The notes under the pieces were generated by a model. The model was not told the DNA's origin, did no database searches, and worked only from the letters and a program-made list of their open reading frames with translations. Shown here in pieces: positions 19,338 through 29,715 of a stretch of DNA of 64,000 nt (position 1 is its first letter; every line of letters begins with the position of its first letter). This DNA is from Trichomonas vaginalis G3 (taxonomy: Eukaryota; Parabasalia; Trichomonadida; Trichomonadidae): the NCBI RefSeq assembly GCF_026262505.1, contig NC_067207.1, positions 12,554,082 to 12,618,081 on the forward strand, given 5' to 3'. The translations under genes were made by a program, and so were the position numbers.

Positions 19338-21490
19338 TTATTGTTCTTCTTTTGGGGGAATCAATTCATCTATCAATTCTTGATTGCGCTTTTTTGTAGC
19401 AATATCTAGAGGTGTATCCCCAAACATATCCTTTATGTATGGGTCTGCACCATGAGAAATAAGTATAAAAGCTAGTTCGATGTTTTGACTTTCTGCAGCA
19501 AGGTGGAGAGCAGTTTTTCCCATGTCATCTTTTGCGTTGATATCTACATCATGCGAAATAAGAATATCTGAATTATCATTATAAAATTTGAAAGAAGCAG
19601 AATAATGGAGTGCTGTTTTGTTATGAGAATCAACTGCTTTGATATCTGCCCCGTGTGAAATGAGGCATTTAACAAGTTCTGTTTCAAGCGAACTTGCTGC
19701 ACAAATAAGAAGACTCAATCCATGTTTATCTTTTGTATTGATATCTGCACAAATAAGATATGAGAAATTCTACTAATTCAATTCTTTTTTGATAATCAGG
19801 CGATCTGATTGTATACCAAATGGGAGAACATCCTCTTTCATCTTTCGCGTTGATATCAGCACCGCGCCAAATGAGAAATTCTGCTAATTCTATGTTATTC
19901 ATTTCACAGGCAATATGAAGCGCTGTTTTCTTGTAATAAAAGAATTTATGATTAACGTCTGCGCCATTTGAAACAATAAGTTTTGCAACATCTGTGTGGC
20001 CATTTATGGCTGCATAATAAAGAAGCTCAGTCATTGTGTTTTTATCTGCATTGATGTCTGAAACAATTGCAATCAGGAACTCTGCAATTTCTGTGTTGCC
20101 ATTTTCTACTGCATAACGAAGAGGTGTTTTATTTTCATCATCGACTGCATTTACATCTAATCCCAAATGGATGAGGTACTCAGCTTCTTCAATATTATTC
20201 TTCATTGCGGCATAGTGAAGAAGCAAGAAACATCAATATTGTGTGATAAATTGTTGCGTAATGAAAAGCGGTTAGTCCATCTTCATCTTTTGCATCGATA
20301 TTTACTCCTTTTGATAGCATGAGTTCAATTATCTTAATCATATTGTTTAGTGCTGCCAGATGAATTGCACATCTTCGTGATTCAAATTTGATATTCAGAT
20401 TTGCACCATGAGTAGGAGCTCTGCTGTTTCATTCGCATCATTATTGATTGCATAGAAGAGTGCGTTATGGCCATTTTTGTCTAGTGCTTCAATATCTGCA
20501 CCGTGTTCAAGGAGGACTTTTGCTGTATCTCTGCAATTGAACAATGCTGCAACATGGAGTGGAGTCTCTCCTTTCTCTCACTTGACACTAGGTTTCATTC
20601 CATGCGAAAGAAGAATTTCTGCGCACTCCTTGCAATTATTCAGAGCTGTATTGTGGAGGGGACCATTTCCATTACTATCTTTCACATTGGTGAATGCTCC
20701 CTTTTTTAGTAGAATCTCAACAACTTCTATGAAGTTATTAGCAGATGCGATATTGAGAGCTCCACAGTCGCTTTTGCCCTTCTTGTTGATATTTCCGACT
20801 TTCTTTATGAAATACTCGCACAGAGGAAGACTCATAAATGATGGGGAATAGACAAAGCATTCATCAGTATCATTTTCCAAAGCGTAATGCATTAGGAATG
20901 CTTGCACATTGCAATACTTGCAGCATGATGCGAGATCGATTCCAATCTTGTGTTCATTATACAAGAATGCAACGAAGTCAATGTTGTGTGAAATGATTGC
21001 ATACTTCATGGATTCTTTATCTGGCACTTGAGATTTCAGGCACTCACTCATGATTTCTGGATTGCCACTCAAGAATGAGAAACGAAGGCAGGTAGAAGTG
21101 ATCTTGGTTTCGAACTCTGAAATAAGGTACTTGAAAATATTAACTGAACCATGAAAACAGCACAATTCGGTGAATGTCTATCCTTCTTGTGAAGCAGGAT
21201 ACAATAAACTCTTCAATCTCTGCTCTGAATCAAATGAATCCTTTTGCGAATAGATTATGAAATTCTTCTTATTGTCTTCAATGATTGCTCTGTAAATAGA
21301 TGACTCTTCATTAACATCAAATGTGACATCTTTGAAACTGTCAAATAGATTTTTATGATTTTCGACTAAAACAACACCATATTCTTTGTAGTAAAAGTAA
21401 TCAAGAATCGGGATGAGTTCTCTTGCTTGCCTTGGATGATACTCGTTGTACAATTTCTTGAAAATGTTATAGTAAGACTTGATATAACGA
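19338..21490 (-). pseudogene. DUF3447-type ankyrin gene, decayed
   Basis: One ankyrin gene of about 700 codons read on the minus strand in pieces. The N-terminal piece (21453-21178: RQARELIPILDYFYYKEYGV, then DNKKNFIIYSQKDSFDS) ends in a TAG and continues in the same frame into LCCFHGSVNIFKYLISEFE, through 20578. After an in-frame TGA come TPLHVAALFNCRDTAKVLLE and HGADIEALDKNGHNALFYA. Another shift near 20415 leads to LNIKFESRRCAIHLAALNN, and a further one near 20230. The pieces 20226-19726 and 19718-19338 hold seven more canonical repeats (TALHIACEMNNIELAEFLIW, TALHLAAESQNIELAFILIS). At least four disruptions and no ATG at the 5' end, so a pseudogene, though its protein-level sequence is well kept. 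Family role: cytosolic scaffold. Confidence 0.8.
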
Positions 21491-21875
21491 AGAATTATTT
21501 ATACTTGATGAGAACAAAAAATAGGGTTACAGATTTTAAATGTATAAGCAATATAACTTAAGGATCCTTACGTTCATCTGACTTTAATGAAATAATTCCG
21601 ATTTTATGATCATACCATCGTAATTATACACTCAATTTGATGGTATTTATGATCACAATTTTGTAAAAGTTGAGTTAGAAATATAATAGAACCGAATTTA
21701 CCCTTCGTTTAGACCTTTCAAATCACAAGATTAAAGATAACCAAAATACTTTAAGAAAAAGAAAAGGTAAGTGAACTTAATTCAAAAAAATCTTTAGAAT
21801 ATATATATATAGAATTATAAGAAAACAAATAAATAAAAGATTATAAAATATATAAGAATGATAATATATTATATT
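21491..21875. other. Spacer holding the second copy of the dispersed repeat
   Basis: Non-coding sequence between the 5' end of the ankyrin pseudogene and the 3' end of the karyopherin gene. Positions 21732-21840 repeat the block at 13472-13590. Confidence 0.6.
21732..21840. repeat. Dispersed repeat of about 110 bp, copy 2
   Basis: Same order of words as at 13472: ATTAAAGATAACCAAAATAC, an A-rich run, GGTAAGTGAACTTAATTCAA, an AT run, GAATTATAAGAAAACAAATA. Same orientation, more than 85 percent alike by eye. Confidence 0.7.
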
Positions 21876-24836
21876 TCAAACTATTTGAGCAGTGACTTTC
21901 TCGATAACTTTCTTGAAATTGGCAACAACACTCTTTGGCCTCAAAACTCCATCAGGATTCTTTCCTGAAATGAAATCTTTAAGGAATGGATTCTTATCTA
22001 ACTTAATTGGAAGGAATTCAAGTCTAGAATACTCTTCCATCTTAAACACGTCAGTATCAACAGGAGAAACCTTATGAAGACCAGTCAAGAAATCAGTAAT
22101 TGCTCTGAAGAATCTGTGTATTGATGTATAAACTCTTTCAAGGCAAGTAACGAATTCGTAGTACATATTTGGCCTTGGTTCTTGAGGAACGATCTTTGTG
22201 ATGATTCCTACCAATGTATCTGTTAATTCTGCATTGATTAATCTGTAATCAGATGCAAGTTGAATATTCATCAAAATGAATTCAACAATTTTATCATAAA
22301 CAGCATTATGAACTTGGTCAATCAAAATAGAAAACGCAATTGTCATTATTTCTTCAAATGTTGACTTATAAATGTTCATTGCAACTTGATTATCAATTGA
22401 CTGACATTTAATTAACTTCGTCCAACATTCTAAAGCAGCTTGATTTACATCTCTTGAACAGAACTCAAGTGCTGTTGTTTGGAATAGTTTTAGCATGAAA
22501 TTAGGATCAACAACAGCGAAAGAAAACTCAGTCAACATCTTCAAAATCTGTTCATAAGGTGGATCATCGGATTCTAATGCAGGAGACACAAATTCTTGCA
22601 TTATATTTCCAAAATGTTGATCAACTTCAGGGAATTTCGATCTAACAATTGCAATGAAACTAAAAACAGATGTAACAGCATGAATTGTTGGTCTTAATTG
22701 TCCCAATGTCTCAATGAAATGAGGTTCTATTTGAGAGTATTCTGCTCCTTGCATCAAACTTCCCAATGCTAGTAACAAAGAAGCTGAAACATCAATGAAA
22801 TCATTAACAGGATAAACGTGAGGACCAATTTCAAGAAGTATTGGTACAAATATCTGTCCAATGTAATTAGTACTTGCAGGAACATCGTGAACAGTATTTG
22901 ATATAATGTCCAAATCATTTGTTGCCTGTTTAATGTTTTCTTGGTTATAAGGATCCTCGTAAAACATCTTTAAATGGTCAAAAATAGGTCTAAACAATTC
23001 AAAGAAGTTATCCTGTATAACATTCTCAGGGAACTTGCTAATCAATCTACTGCAAAGCTGGTATAATAATCTAATACCATTTAAATCAAGAAATTGGAAG
23101 AAATTATCTGATGATGTTACAACGAAATTCGCTAATTCAAGATCATTTTCAAAGAAGACACTTTCTTGTCTATAAATAACATATGCCAAAGCATTAACAG
23201 CAGCAATAGCAACAGATTCAGAGAGTCCAATGCATTCGCAAATAAACTGTATTGCGCTGCGAAAAACTTCTCTGTTTTGTATGAAAAATCTCACAGAATG
23301 AGAAACAGTGCACAAAAGTGCAATCAAATATTTCTCATTTGTTTCATCATTGACTTGTTCAATAAGTTGAGGAATTATTTCAAATATTGGCTGCATTTGG
23401 GCATCAGTATCAATAGCAAATTCTAAACTACCTAACGCGATGCATAATTTCTCAGAATTCTCTTGTTCATTTAAAAATTGGACCATGTTTTCTGGATCTA
23501 TTTGGAGAATCATCGACCAACAACTTCTTACTTCAAAAGGAATTTGTCCTTCATCATCAATTGTTGAAGGAAGGATCTCGTAAATGGATTCTCTCATCAT
23601 TGGGAAGAAATCTTTGAAGAAATCGTAAATTGGATGTGTTGCTTTTTTGTTGATTCTTTCAAAGTATATTTTCCTTGTTATATCATTCCACAACTTCCAG
23701 AAATCATGTGAGATTCTATCAGGACTTGTAGAAAGAACAATTTCGTAAAGATTTGCAATCATTGCTGCGAAATCTTCTCTTTTTATGTCAAATTGTTGAA
23801 GTCCTTCCAAAACTAGGTTCGCTTCCCTTTCTAACTCAGCAACATCCTCTGGACTGGCTTCCTCTGGTATCGGGAAGAAGACTAAATCAATAATTGATAA
23901 AAATCTGGCAAGAAATTTCGTAAGAAAATCTAATACGTCTTTGTTAGCTGTAATAGGGAGATTCGTGTTGGTAGGATCGGGGAAATGTGTCATTCCGTAT
24001 ACAACTAATGCTGCAAACTGACGAAATCCGATGGCTGAATCTGTTCTTTTAATAAATATAGTTTGTAGGCATTCTAATGTAGGTTTTTGTGTAGATTTGG
24101 TGGCCATCCATTCTGTACAGAGGAAAACCATGATTTCTGGGTTTACAATCTCTGATAAACTGCACCATGAGAGTAAACAATTGAAAGCATTGATTGCGTA
24201 TGGTAATATCTGTGGTTCTCTAAAAGCAGATAAGATGCATGGATGTATTAAACTCGTATTTTCAATACAGAGCTCGCGAAGTTTTGATTTAGTTCCTGAT
24301 GTGAGAAATTGACATGATTCTACTTCGTTACAGAACTTAGTAAAAAGAAGGAGCTTCAATGATTTTAAAATGTCTGGTGTATTTTCATCAAACAGGCAAT
24401 CTGTAAGAAATGTCTGCCAATCTTCAAGAACGGAGAAAATTGCGATTCTAGCTATAGCTATTGCAATTAATTCGTTAATATTTTCTTTGTTATTACCGTT
24501 AAAGTATGACTCAAGAAGTGAAGATCTGATTTCTGGTCGATCTTCTGGATTAAGATAGCTCCAATTGGAATAAATATTGTTTTTAACGTATGTTGCTGCT
24601 TGGAATTTTGCTCGTTCGCTTCTTGTTCTATATAAAATTGCGCATGAATCATTTATAGCTAAAGAAGATTTGAACCATTCATTTAAACCACTCTGAGCTG
24701 TATTGATTTCTTCTGGTGAATTTTCATTACCAACACTCATATACAGCTCGATTTGGTCAATATTTGGAGAAACATTCATGAAAAAATTTTTTCCCATGGA
24801 GAGAATTTCATAAAAATTTGTTTGTTTGCCAATCAT
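21876..24836 (-). CDS. Exportin-type karyopherin (importin-beta superfamily)
   Basis: Nuclear transport receptor made of HEAT repeats: binds RanGTP and carries cargo through the nuclear pore. It is 986 residues, close to the 950-1100 usual for exportins. Residues about 47-110 are an importin-beta N-terminal domain (AQSGLNEWFKSSLAI, then ERAKFQAATYVKNNIYSNWS, then EIRSSLLESYF). Residues about 120-270 fit the Xpo1 domain (IAIARIAIFSVLEDWQTFLT; INAFNCLLSWCSLSEIVNPE). The rest is helical HEAT-like. XPO1-like is my first guess; TNPO3/IPO13-like is the alternative, as the C-terminus shows no clear CRM1 signature. The start is uncertain: ATGs at 24836, 24797 and 24779 are in frame, and the third (MNVSPNIDQIELY) gives the most usual spacing to the IBN domain. 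No breaks seen. Confidence 0.82.
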   Translation of the reverse strand: MIGKQTNFYEILSMGKNFFMNVSPNIDQIELYMSVGNENSPEEINTAQSGLNEWFKSSLAINDSCAILYRTRSERAKFQAATYVKNNIYSNWSYLNPEDRPEIRSSLLESYFNGNNKENINELIAIAIARIAIFSVLEDWQTFLTDCLFDENTPDILKSLKLLLFTKFCNEVESCQFLTSGTKSKLRELCIENTSLIHPCILSAFREPQILPYAINAFNCLLSWCSLSEIVNPEIMVFLCTEWMATKSTQKPTLECLQTIFIKRTDSAIGFRQFAALVVYGMTHFPDPTNTNLPITANKDVLDFLTKFLARFLSIIDLVFFPIPEEASPEDVAELEREANLVLEGLQQFDIKREDFAAMIANLYEIVLSTSPDRISHDFWKLWNDITRKIYFERINKKATHPIYDFFKDFFPMMRESIYEILPSTIDDEGQIPFEVRSCWSMILQIDPENMVQFLNEQENSEKLCIALGSLEFAIDTDAQMQPIFEIIPQLIEQVNDETNEKYLIALLCTVSHSVRFFIQNREVFRSAIQFICECIGLSESVAIAAVNALAYVIYRQESVFFENDLELANFVVTSSDNFFQFLDLNGIRLLYQLCSRLISKFPENVIQDNFFELFRPIFDHLKMFYEDPYNQENIKQATNDLDIISNTVHDVPASTNYIGQIFVPILLEIGPHVYPVNDFIDVSASLLLALGSLMQGAEYSQIEPHFIETLGQLRPTIHAVTSVFSFIAIVRSKFPEVDQHFGNIMQEFVSPALESDDPPYEQILKMLTEFSFAVVDPNFMLKLFQTTALEFCSRDVNQAALECWTKLIKCQSIDNQVAMNIYKSTFEEIMTIAFSILIDQVHNAVYDKIVEFILMNIQLASDYRLINAELTDTLVGIITKIVPQEPRPNMYYEFVTCLERVYTSIHRFFRAITDFLTGLHKVSPVDTDVFKMEEYSRLEFLPIKLDKNPFLKDFISGKNPDGVLRPKSVVANFKKVIEKVTAQIV

Positions 24837-25629
24837 ATTGTTTTTAAATTTATTGGGGCATTTTAAAAATCGAAAAATTTTGTACCCTCACAAATTCCAA
24901 ACTTGACTCTTGATTTTATAAAATCAGTGATGCCATCGGCGTGTTGCACCGATAAATTATGAAAACAAGCTGACAGTGACAAATCCATTCACAAGACAGA
25001 TATAACTAAATATTACCAACATCTTTTTAAATGTTCTCATTTCTTTAATAAGGATGCACTATTTACGCAATTTTTTTTATGGATAATGATATCTTCCTTC
25101 CATCTCGTTATGCCAGAAATGAAAGAAACGATAGGAACAGTAACTATCCTGTATAGTTAAATTATCTGCATTGTAAAAATCATGGAATTTAAAAAGTATT
25201 TCATGATTTTATCAAAATAAGATTATATCATTTATATTTGGAGCCTACTGATTTTGTTTATCATATTTATTTGGAAATCTGTCATTTAGATCCTTCGTAG
25301 GACTACCTTTGAAAAAGGATTTATTTTATTTATTAACTGTTGTATTTGAGAGAAAACATACAATTAATTATATGAGATTCTCTCAAAAAGTCATTTATGA
25401 ACTATGGATCGGTTTAACTTATCTCTCTAATTCGAGATAATAGCTAATGATTATAAAACAATCATATAAATAGAAATCTCTCAAGTGTTATGCCGATACA
25501 ATTGTCAAATTGAATTTTTTTAGGGATCAATAATTTCTTATATAGGTATCTACTTCTCTTCAAATGAATAGGATATAACAACTTTAAATTAATACAAAAT
25601 AATAATATGTTGAAATCTTCTTATACAAC
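24837..25629. other. Non-coding spacer
   Basis: AT-rich and gene-free. Contains CGTAGGACTACCTTTGAAAA near 25297, a word close to GAGACTACCTTTAATAAA before KAP3 (9856) and to GGGACTATCTTTTTTTAAAG near 5312. It may be a recurring promoter or repeat word. Confidence 0.35.
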
Positions 25630-26040
25630 ATGAATTTTAATAAAATAACAAGGGATTCAGCTTGGACCAAAATTCTGAACAAGTATGGAGAAGATATTTT
25701 AATGTTTCGAGCCCAATGCCTATTACTGAAATCAATCCAAACATTTCGGATGCTAATAACGCGTTTGTTTATAAATCGTTTTTCACAGATTTGTCAAATT
25801 ATGCGATATACTTTGAAAATAAAGATGATTATTACATTTTATTCGAACAAAACGGTTTCTCTAATGGTAAAGGTACAATTGTTGTAAACAGAAATTCATC
25901 AAAAGTGACACCTCAGAAAAGCTAAAATATTGAATTTTTGGAACTTTTGATAGAGCACGTTTTTAAATATTAATTAAAGTAAATGTATATTTTGTAAAGA
26001 TTCTTTTTAATAAAAAAATAAAATTTTGAAGAAGAACACA

Positions 26041-26512
26041 AAATCTTCTGAAAAATAATATCACATAAACTCATATTATTTTCTAATATATAACTATTTT
26101 ATATAAAAATCAAATTCAATGATCTTAAAAGCGAAGGATAAACCTCAAAATTTACGAATATAATGAGTGGGAATATAATGCTTATCTATCATAAAACCAT
26201 ATGAAATATCAATTTTTGCTTTACGCCTAATTTTTGACGACAATTAGCAAAAAATGTTAAATGTTAACACTCAGTCCATTTGAATATGAAAAATAAAATT
26301 GACTTTGATTAAATGTTTTTATTTATCATGCAATTCTTCTTGCGACCAAAGATTTGAATAAAACTTCAAAAAATAAGATAGCTTAAAAAATAATATACGG
26401 TAGTGTTTACTAATAGATGAATAGTATATAAATTCTATTAAAATGGATTTGATCCAAAAAAATATAAAATCAAAAATAATTGTTATACCCAGATTTTCCT
26501 TACTTTTACCAC
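26041..26512. repeat. Left arm of a long internal inverted repeat
   Basis: Begins AAATCTTCTGAAAAATAATA and ends TTCCTTACTTTTACCAC. Its reverse complement is at 27728-28230 with few differences and one length difference near the inner end. The outer 125-145 bp between this arm and the transposon ends are not matched on the other side, so the foldback unit appears nested. Confidence 0.85.
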
Positions 26513-27727
26513 CCCTCTAAAGCTGGGGACACCGCCTATCGTTGGGAGTAGCTATTAAATAGAACCACCAAGGGTATTTTTCGAACTGCCGGTGTAGTGG
26601 AAACATCCAACATAATGATTCATTATGCCAAGGTTTGATTCCCATTTAGCCAATATTTTTCTTTTTTGGATCATGAATTTTTTTTTGGGTCACTATAAGA
26701 TTTGTTTCATGTTCTAAATCTGCTGCATATGTAATCTATTTTTATTTACCTATTTTTTAAAAATCTATTGGATTGCCAAATTTGAATATATTTAAAATCA
26801 TAAAAATCCAAAAAAACTATAAATATATGTTTTATGCATAGTGCCGATACTCAAATATCAGATTACTTAGATCCATGAATAATATCCGAATTTTTTTTCT
26901 TAAAATTAAACTTCAAAACTTCTTGCAATCTTATTCTTAATCAATTGTAAATTTTTAAAACCATTTTTTAAAATAATTTTGCGTAAATTTTATTCTCATG
27001 TTGTTTTAATCGAAAATTGATACATTTTCAAAAAAATAATATTGACTTATGAAATTCATTTTTAAGGTGAAATAGTATTGTTTTTATTAAAGTATATGAA
27101 TAATATATAAAAAATTAATGAATAATATAAGCAGATTTTTAGTTTACAAAACAAATATGAGCAATGCAATTTCAAACTTTTGCTGGCAATTTCGATATTG
27201 CTCAAGTTTGTAGTATTTGTGATACCTATAACATCGGCTTAATCAAAATTCGATTTTTCTTATGAGTTATTGAGAAAATTTGATTGCAATGAGAAGGATT
27301 TCGACGTTTTTGATAAACTAAGAGCTGAGCTTTAGGGGTTCAGTTCATTTATGGCTGTAGTTTGATGCGTAGATCTCTTTTTTATTGTAAATTCTTTCAG
27401 CATGGAGATCGAGAATGAATCTTTTGAGAACTTTATGAGTTTTTACACCCGTAAAGAGGTCCTTCGAGGAAAGATAGTCCAGACTACATGAAGATGTGGG
27501 TTAACCAAAAAAATCCGATGGTTTCCCCATATTCATGTAGATCTTCGAAAAAATGAGCACCAAAAAAGCCAAAAAATAGGCTTTTTATTGGATTTGTACA
27601 CTAGATCAATAACCTATTTAGGATCTGACACTCTTTTTAGCCAGAGATATGAGGTCCTTTCTAGGAAAACGATCTATTCATCCATAAAAAAAATGAATTA
27701 TCGTTTTCCCCAGAAATTACATGGGGA
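26513..27727. other. Unpaired centre of the foldback element
   Basis: No coding frame. At 26593-26650 is a weak tRNA-like stretch: GTGTAGTGGAAAC as a poor A box, a perfect inverted repeat CATAATG/CATTATG and GGTTTGATTCC as a fair B box, followed by TTTTTC. It could be a degenerate tRNA-derived promoter. No other structure recognised. Confidence 0.4.
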
Positions 27728-28230
27728 GTGGTAAAAGTAAGGAAAATCTGGGTAATTTAAATGAAGAAGTAATTTAAAACGATTTTATTTATGATCAAAT
27801 TTTATATATTTTTTTGGATCAAATCCATTTTAATAGAATTTATATACTATTCATCTATTAGTAAACACTACCGTATATTATTTTTTAAGCTATCTTATTT
27901 TTTGAAGTTTTATTCAAATCTTTGGTCGCAAGAAGAATTGCATGATAAATAAAAACATTTAATCAAAGTCAATTTTATTTTTCATATTCAAATGGACTGA
28001 GTGTTAACATTTAACATTTTTTGCTAATTGTCGTCAAAAATTAGGCGTAAAGCAAAAATTGATATTTCATATGGTTTTATGATAGATAAGCATTATATTC
28101 CCACTCATTATATTCGTAAATTTTGAGGTTTATCCTTCGCTTTTAAGATCATTGAATTTGATTTTTATATAAAATAGTTATATATTAGAAAATAATATGA
28201 GTTTATGTGATATTATTTTTCAGAAGATTT
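27728..28230. repeat. Right arm of the long internal inverted repeat
   Basis: Reverse complement of 26041-26512: starts GTGGTAAAAGTAAGGAAAAT and ends TATTTTTCAGAAGATTT. The close identity of the arms suggests recent formation or continuing gene conversion. Confidence 0.85.
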
Positions 28231-29297
28231 CATTCTATATGCCTATGAAAAGTACTCTCAAAACTAACTTTTTCCTAATTATAATTAAATCTAGAATATT
28301 GTATTATGCTTAGTATTATTTCATTTTTCTCATTCAATTTAGAATTTACAAATGTCAAAAAATTGAGAGCTGTCACTTTTGATGAATTTCTGTTTATTAC
28401 ACAATATATATTAAAGGGAAATCTAATTTTGTTAATAACCATTTTTCTTCCTTTAATAACACATATCGTTTCATTAATTTTGAACAAGTGAAGAGTATAA
28501 TTACTGAAGGTTCTATTTCTTTATGTATTAAAAGTAATGATGGATCAATACATCAATATCTAGGACAAAACAATATTAAAGGAGTAAATTTCTCAAATTG
28601 CCAATCAAGGTATGGATCAGCTATTCATAGCTTAGTACTTTCATATGTGGAAAATATCAGCTGTAGTTATTTTGATTCATGTCATGCATCAAATTTTGGT
28701 ACAGTTTATACTTTTACATTAAGTGCAAAACTTATGAAATCTAATTTTATAAATAATACTCAAACAAATACTTTTGGTGGAATAATTTATTTTCATGGTC
28801 ATCCTCAAGATAAACTTTATATTGAAGATTGTATATTTCAGAACAATTGTCGAAATGGCAATGGAGCATATTTTAGTAATGATGGCAATACATATATTTA
28901 TATCTTCCGGACTAAATCTGATAAAACAACAATATCCAAAGGAGGTAATGCAATATATACGTCACAAATGGCTACTACTTTTTTCGAAAACAACTACTTT
29001 TTATGTTTATCATCAGGAATCCAGATTAAAAAAAAGCAGGGCGAATGTGTTGTTTTTGATGCATTTTCATATGTTCATCTTTTTATCGCGTAATATTTTC
29101 CAAATACCGTGATATAAAAGATATATAAAGATCTTTAATTTATTATATTAAAATTGGGGAATATATACCACATTTTTACACTATATGATATCACCATAAC
29201 TTTTTTACATAGAATCAGAGTCCTTTGAGCACTCCAAACTCATGAGAAAGTTGAAATTACTGAACTCTGATTTTCAGTAAAAAAGTAATATTCCTTA

Positions 29298-29715
29298 TTA
29301 AGCTTGTCGGACCGGTGATTTTTCGCCAGAACCGGAGATTCTTTCAAAAAATTTCGGGCCTCGGGCGATCAATTCCAAAAGGGCTCTTTTTTCTTTCTTA
29401 TTTTTATTATTATTTTATTTCTTATTTTTTTGCACATTTATCTGTTTATATCTTTATAGCACTATCATTATATTTCACAGATTAAGCTTGTCGGACCGGT
29501 GATTTTTCGCCAGAACCGGAGATTCTTTCAAAAAATTTCGGGCCTCGGGCGATAAATCGCCCTCGGCCAAATTGCACATCAATTTATAGTTAGAGGCAAT
29601 CAATTCCAAAAGGGCTCTTTTTTTCTTTCTTATTTTTTATTATTATTATTTTATTTCTTATTTTTTTTGCACATTTATCTGTTTATATCTTTAAAGCATT
29701 ATCATTATATTTCAC
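29298..29715. repeat. Tandem duplication carrying GC-rich hairpins
   Basis: Two units (29298-29480 and 29481-29715) both start ATTAAGCTTGTCGGACCGGT and contain TTTTTCGCCAGAACCGGAGA and TTCGGGCCTCGGGCGAT. The second has an extra 50 bp that completes a hairpin (GGGCGAT AA ATCGCCC inside GGCC...GGCC) missing from the first. The GC content stands out sharply from the surroundings. Confidence 0.8.

Larger units (their letters stand above)
25880..28400. mobile_element. Non-autonomous DNA transposon with a nested foldback structure
   Basis: Ends are terminal inverted repeats of about 28 bp: TAAACAGAAATTCATCAAAA at the left (from about 25884) and its reverse complement at the right (to about 28396). 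They are flanked by ACAAT on both sides (25875-25879 and 28401-28405), a likely 5-bp target duplication. It interrupts beta-helix copy 3 at a conserved point. Inside lie two inverted arms of about 470-500 bp with a 1.2-kb unpaired centre. No transposase frame is present, so it is non-autonomous. Superfamily not assigned: a 5-bp duplication would exclude mariner (TA). Confidence 0.75.
25662..29093 (+). pseudogene. Beta-helix-like repeated family, copy 3, split by a transposon
   Basis: The 5' part (25662-25879) reads RRYFNVSSPMPITEINPNIS, NAFVYKSFFTDLSNYAIYFE and QNGFSNGKGTI. The family sequence resumes at 28406 (the codons after ACAAT encode the YI.G.S.FVNNHF region) and is clear from 28488: ITEGSISLC, FSNCQSRYGSAIHS, SCHASNFGTVY, MKSNFINNTQTNTFGG, NTYIYIFRTKSD, FDAFSYVHLFIA. 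The interruption is exactly where copies 1 and 2 have GTIYI, and it is filled by the element at 25880-28400. As in the other copies the frame opens with TTG and lacks an ATG; the ATG at 25630 is in another frame. Dead by insertion. Family function unknown. Confidence 0.7.

Noticed and set aside
26593-26650. tRNA gene in the centre of the foldback element
   Set aside because: Only a fair B box and a palindrome; no acceptor or T-arm pairing could be drawn, so kept only as a remark.
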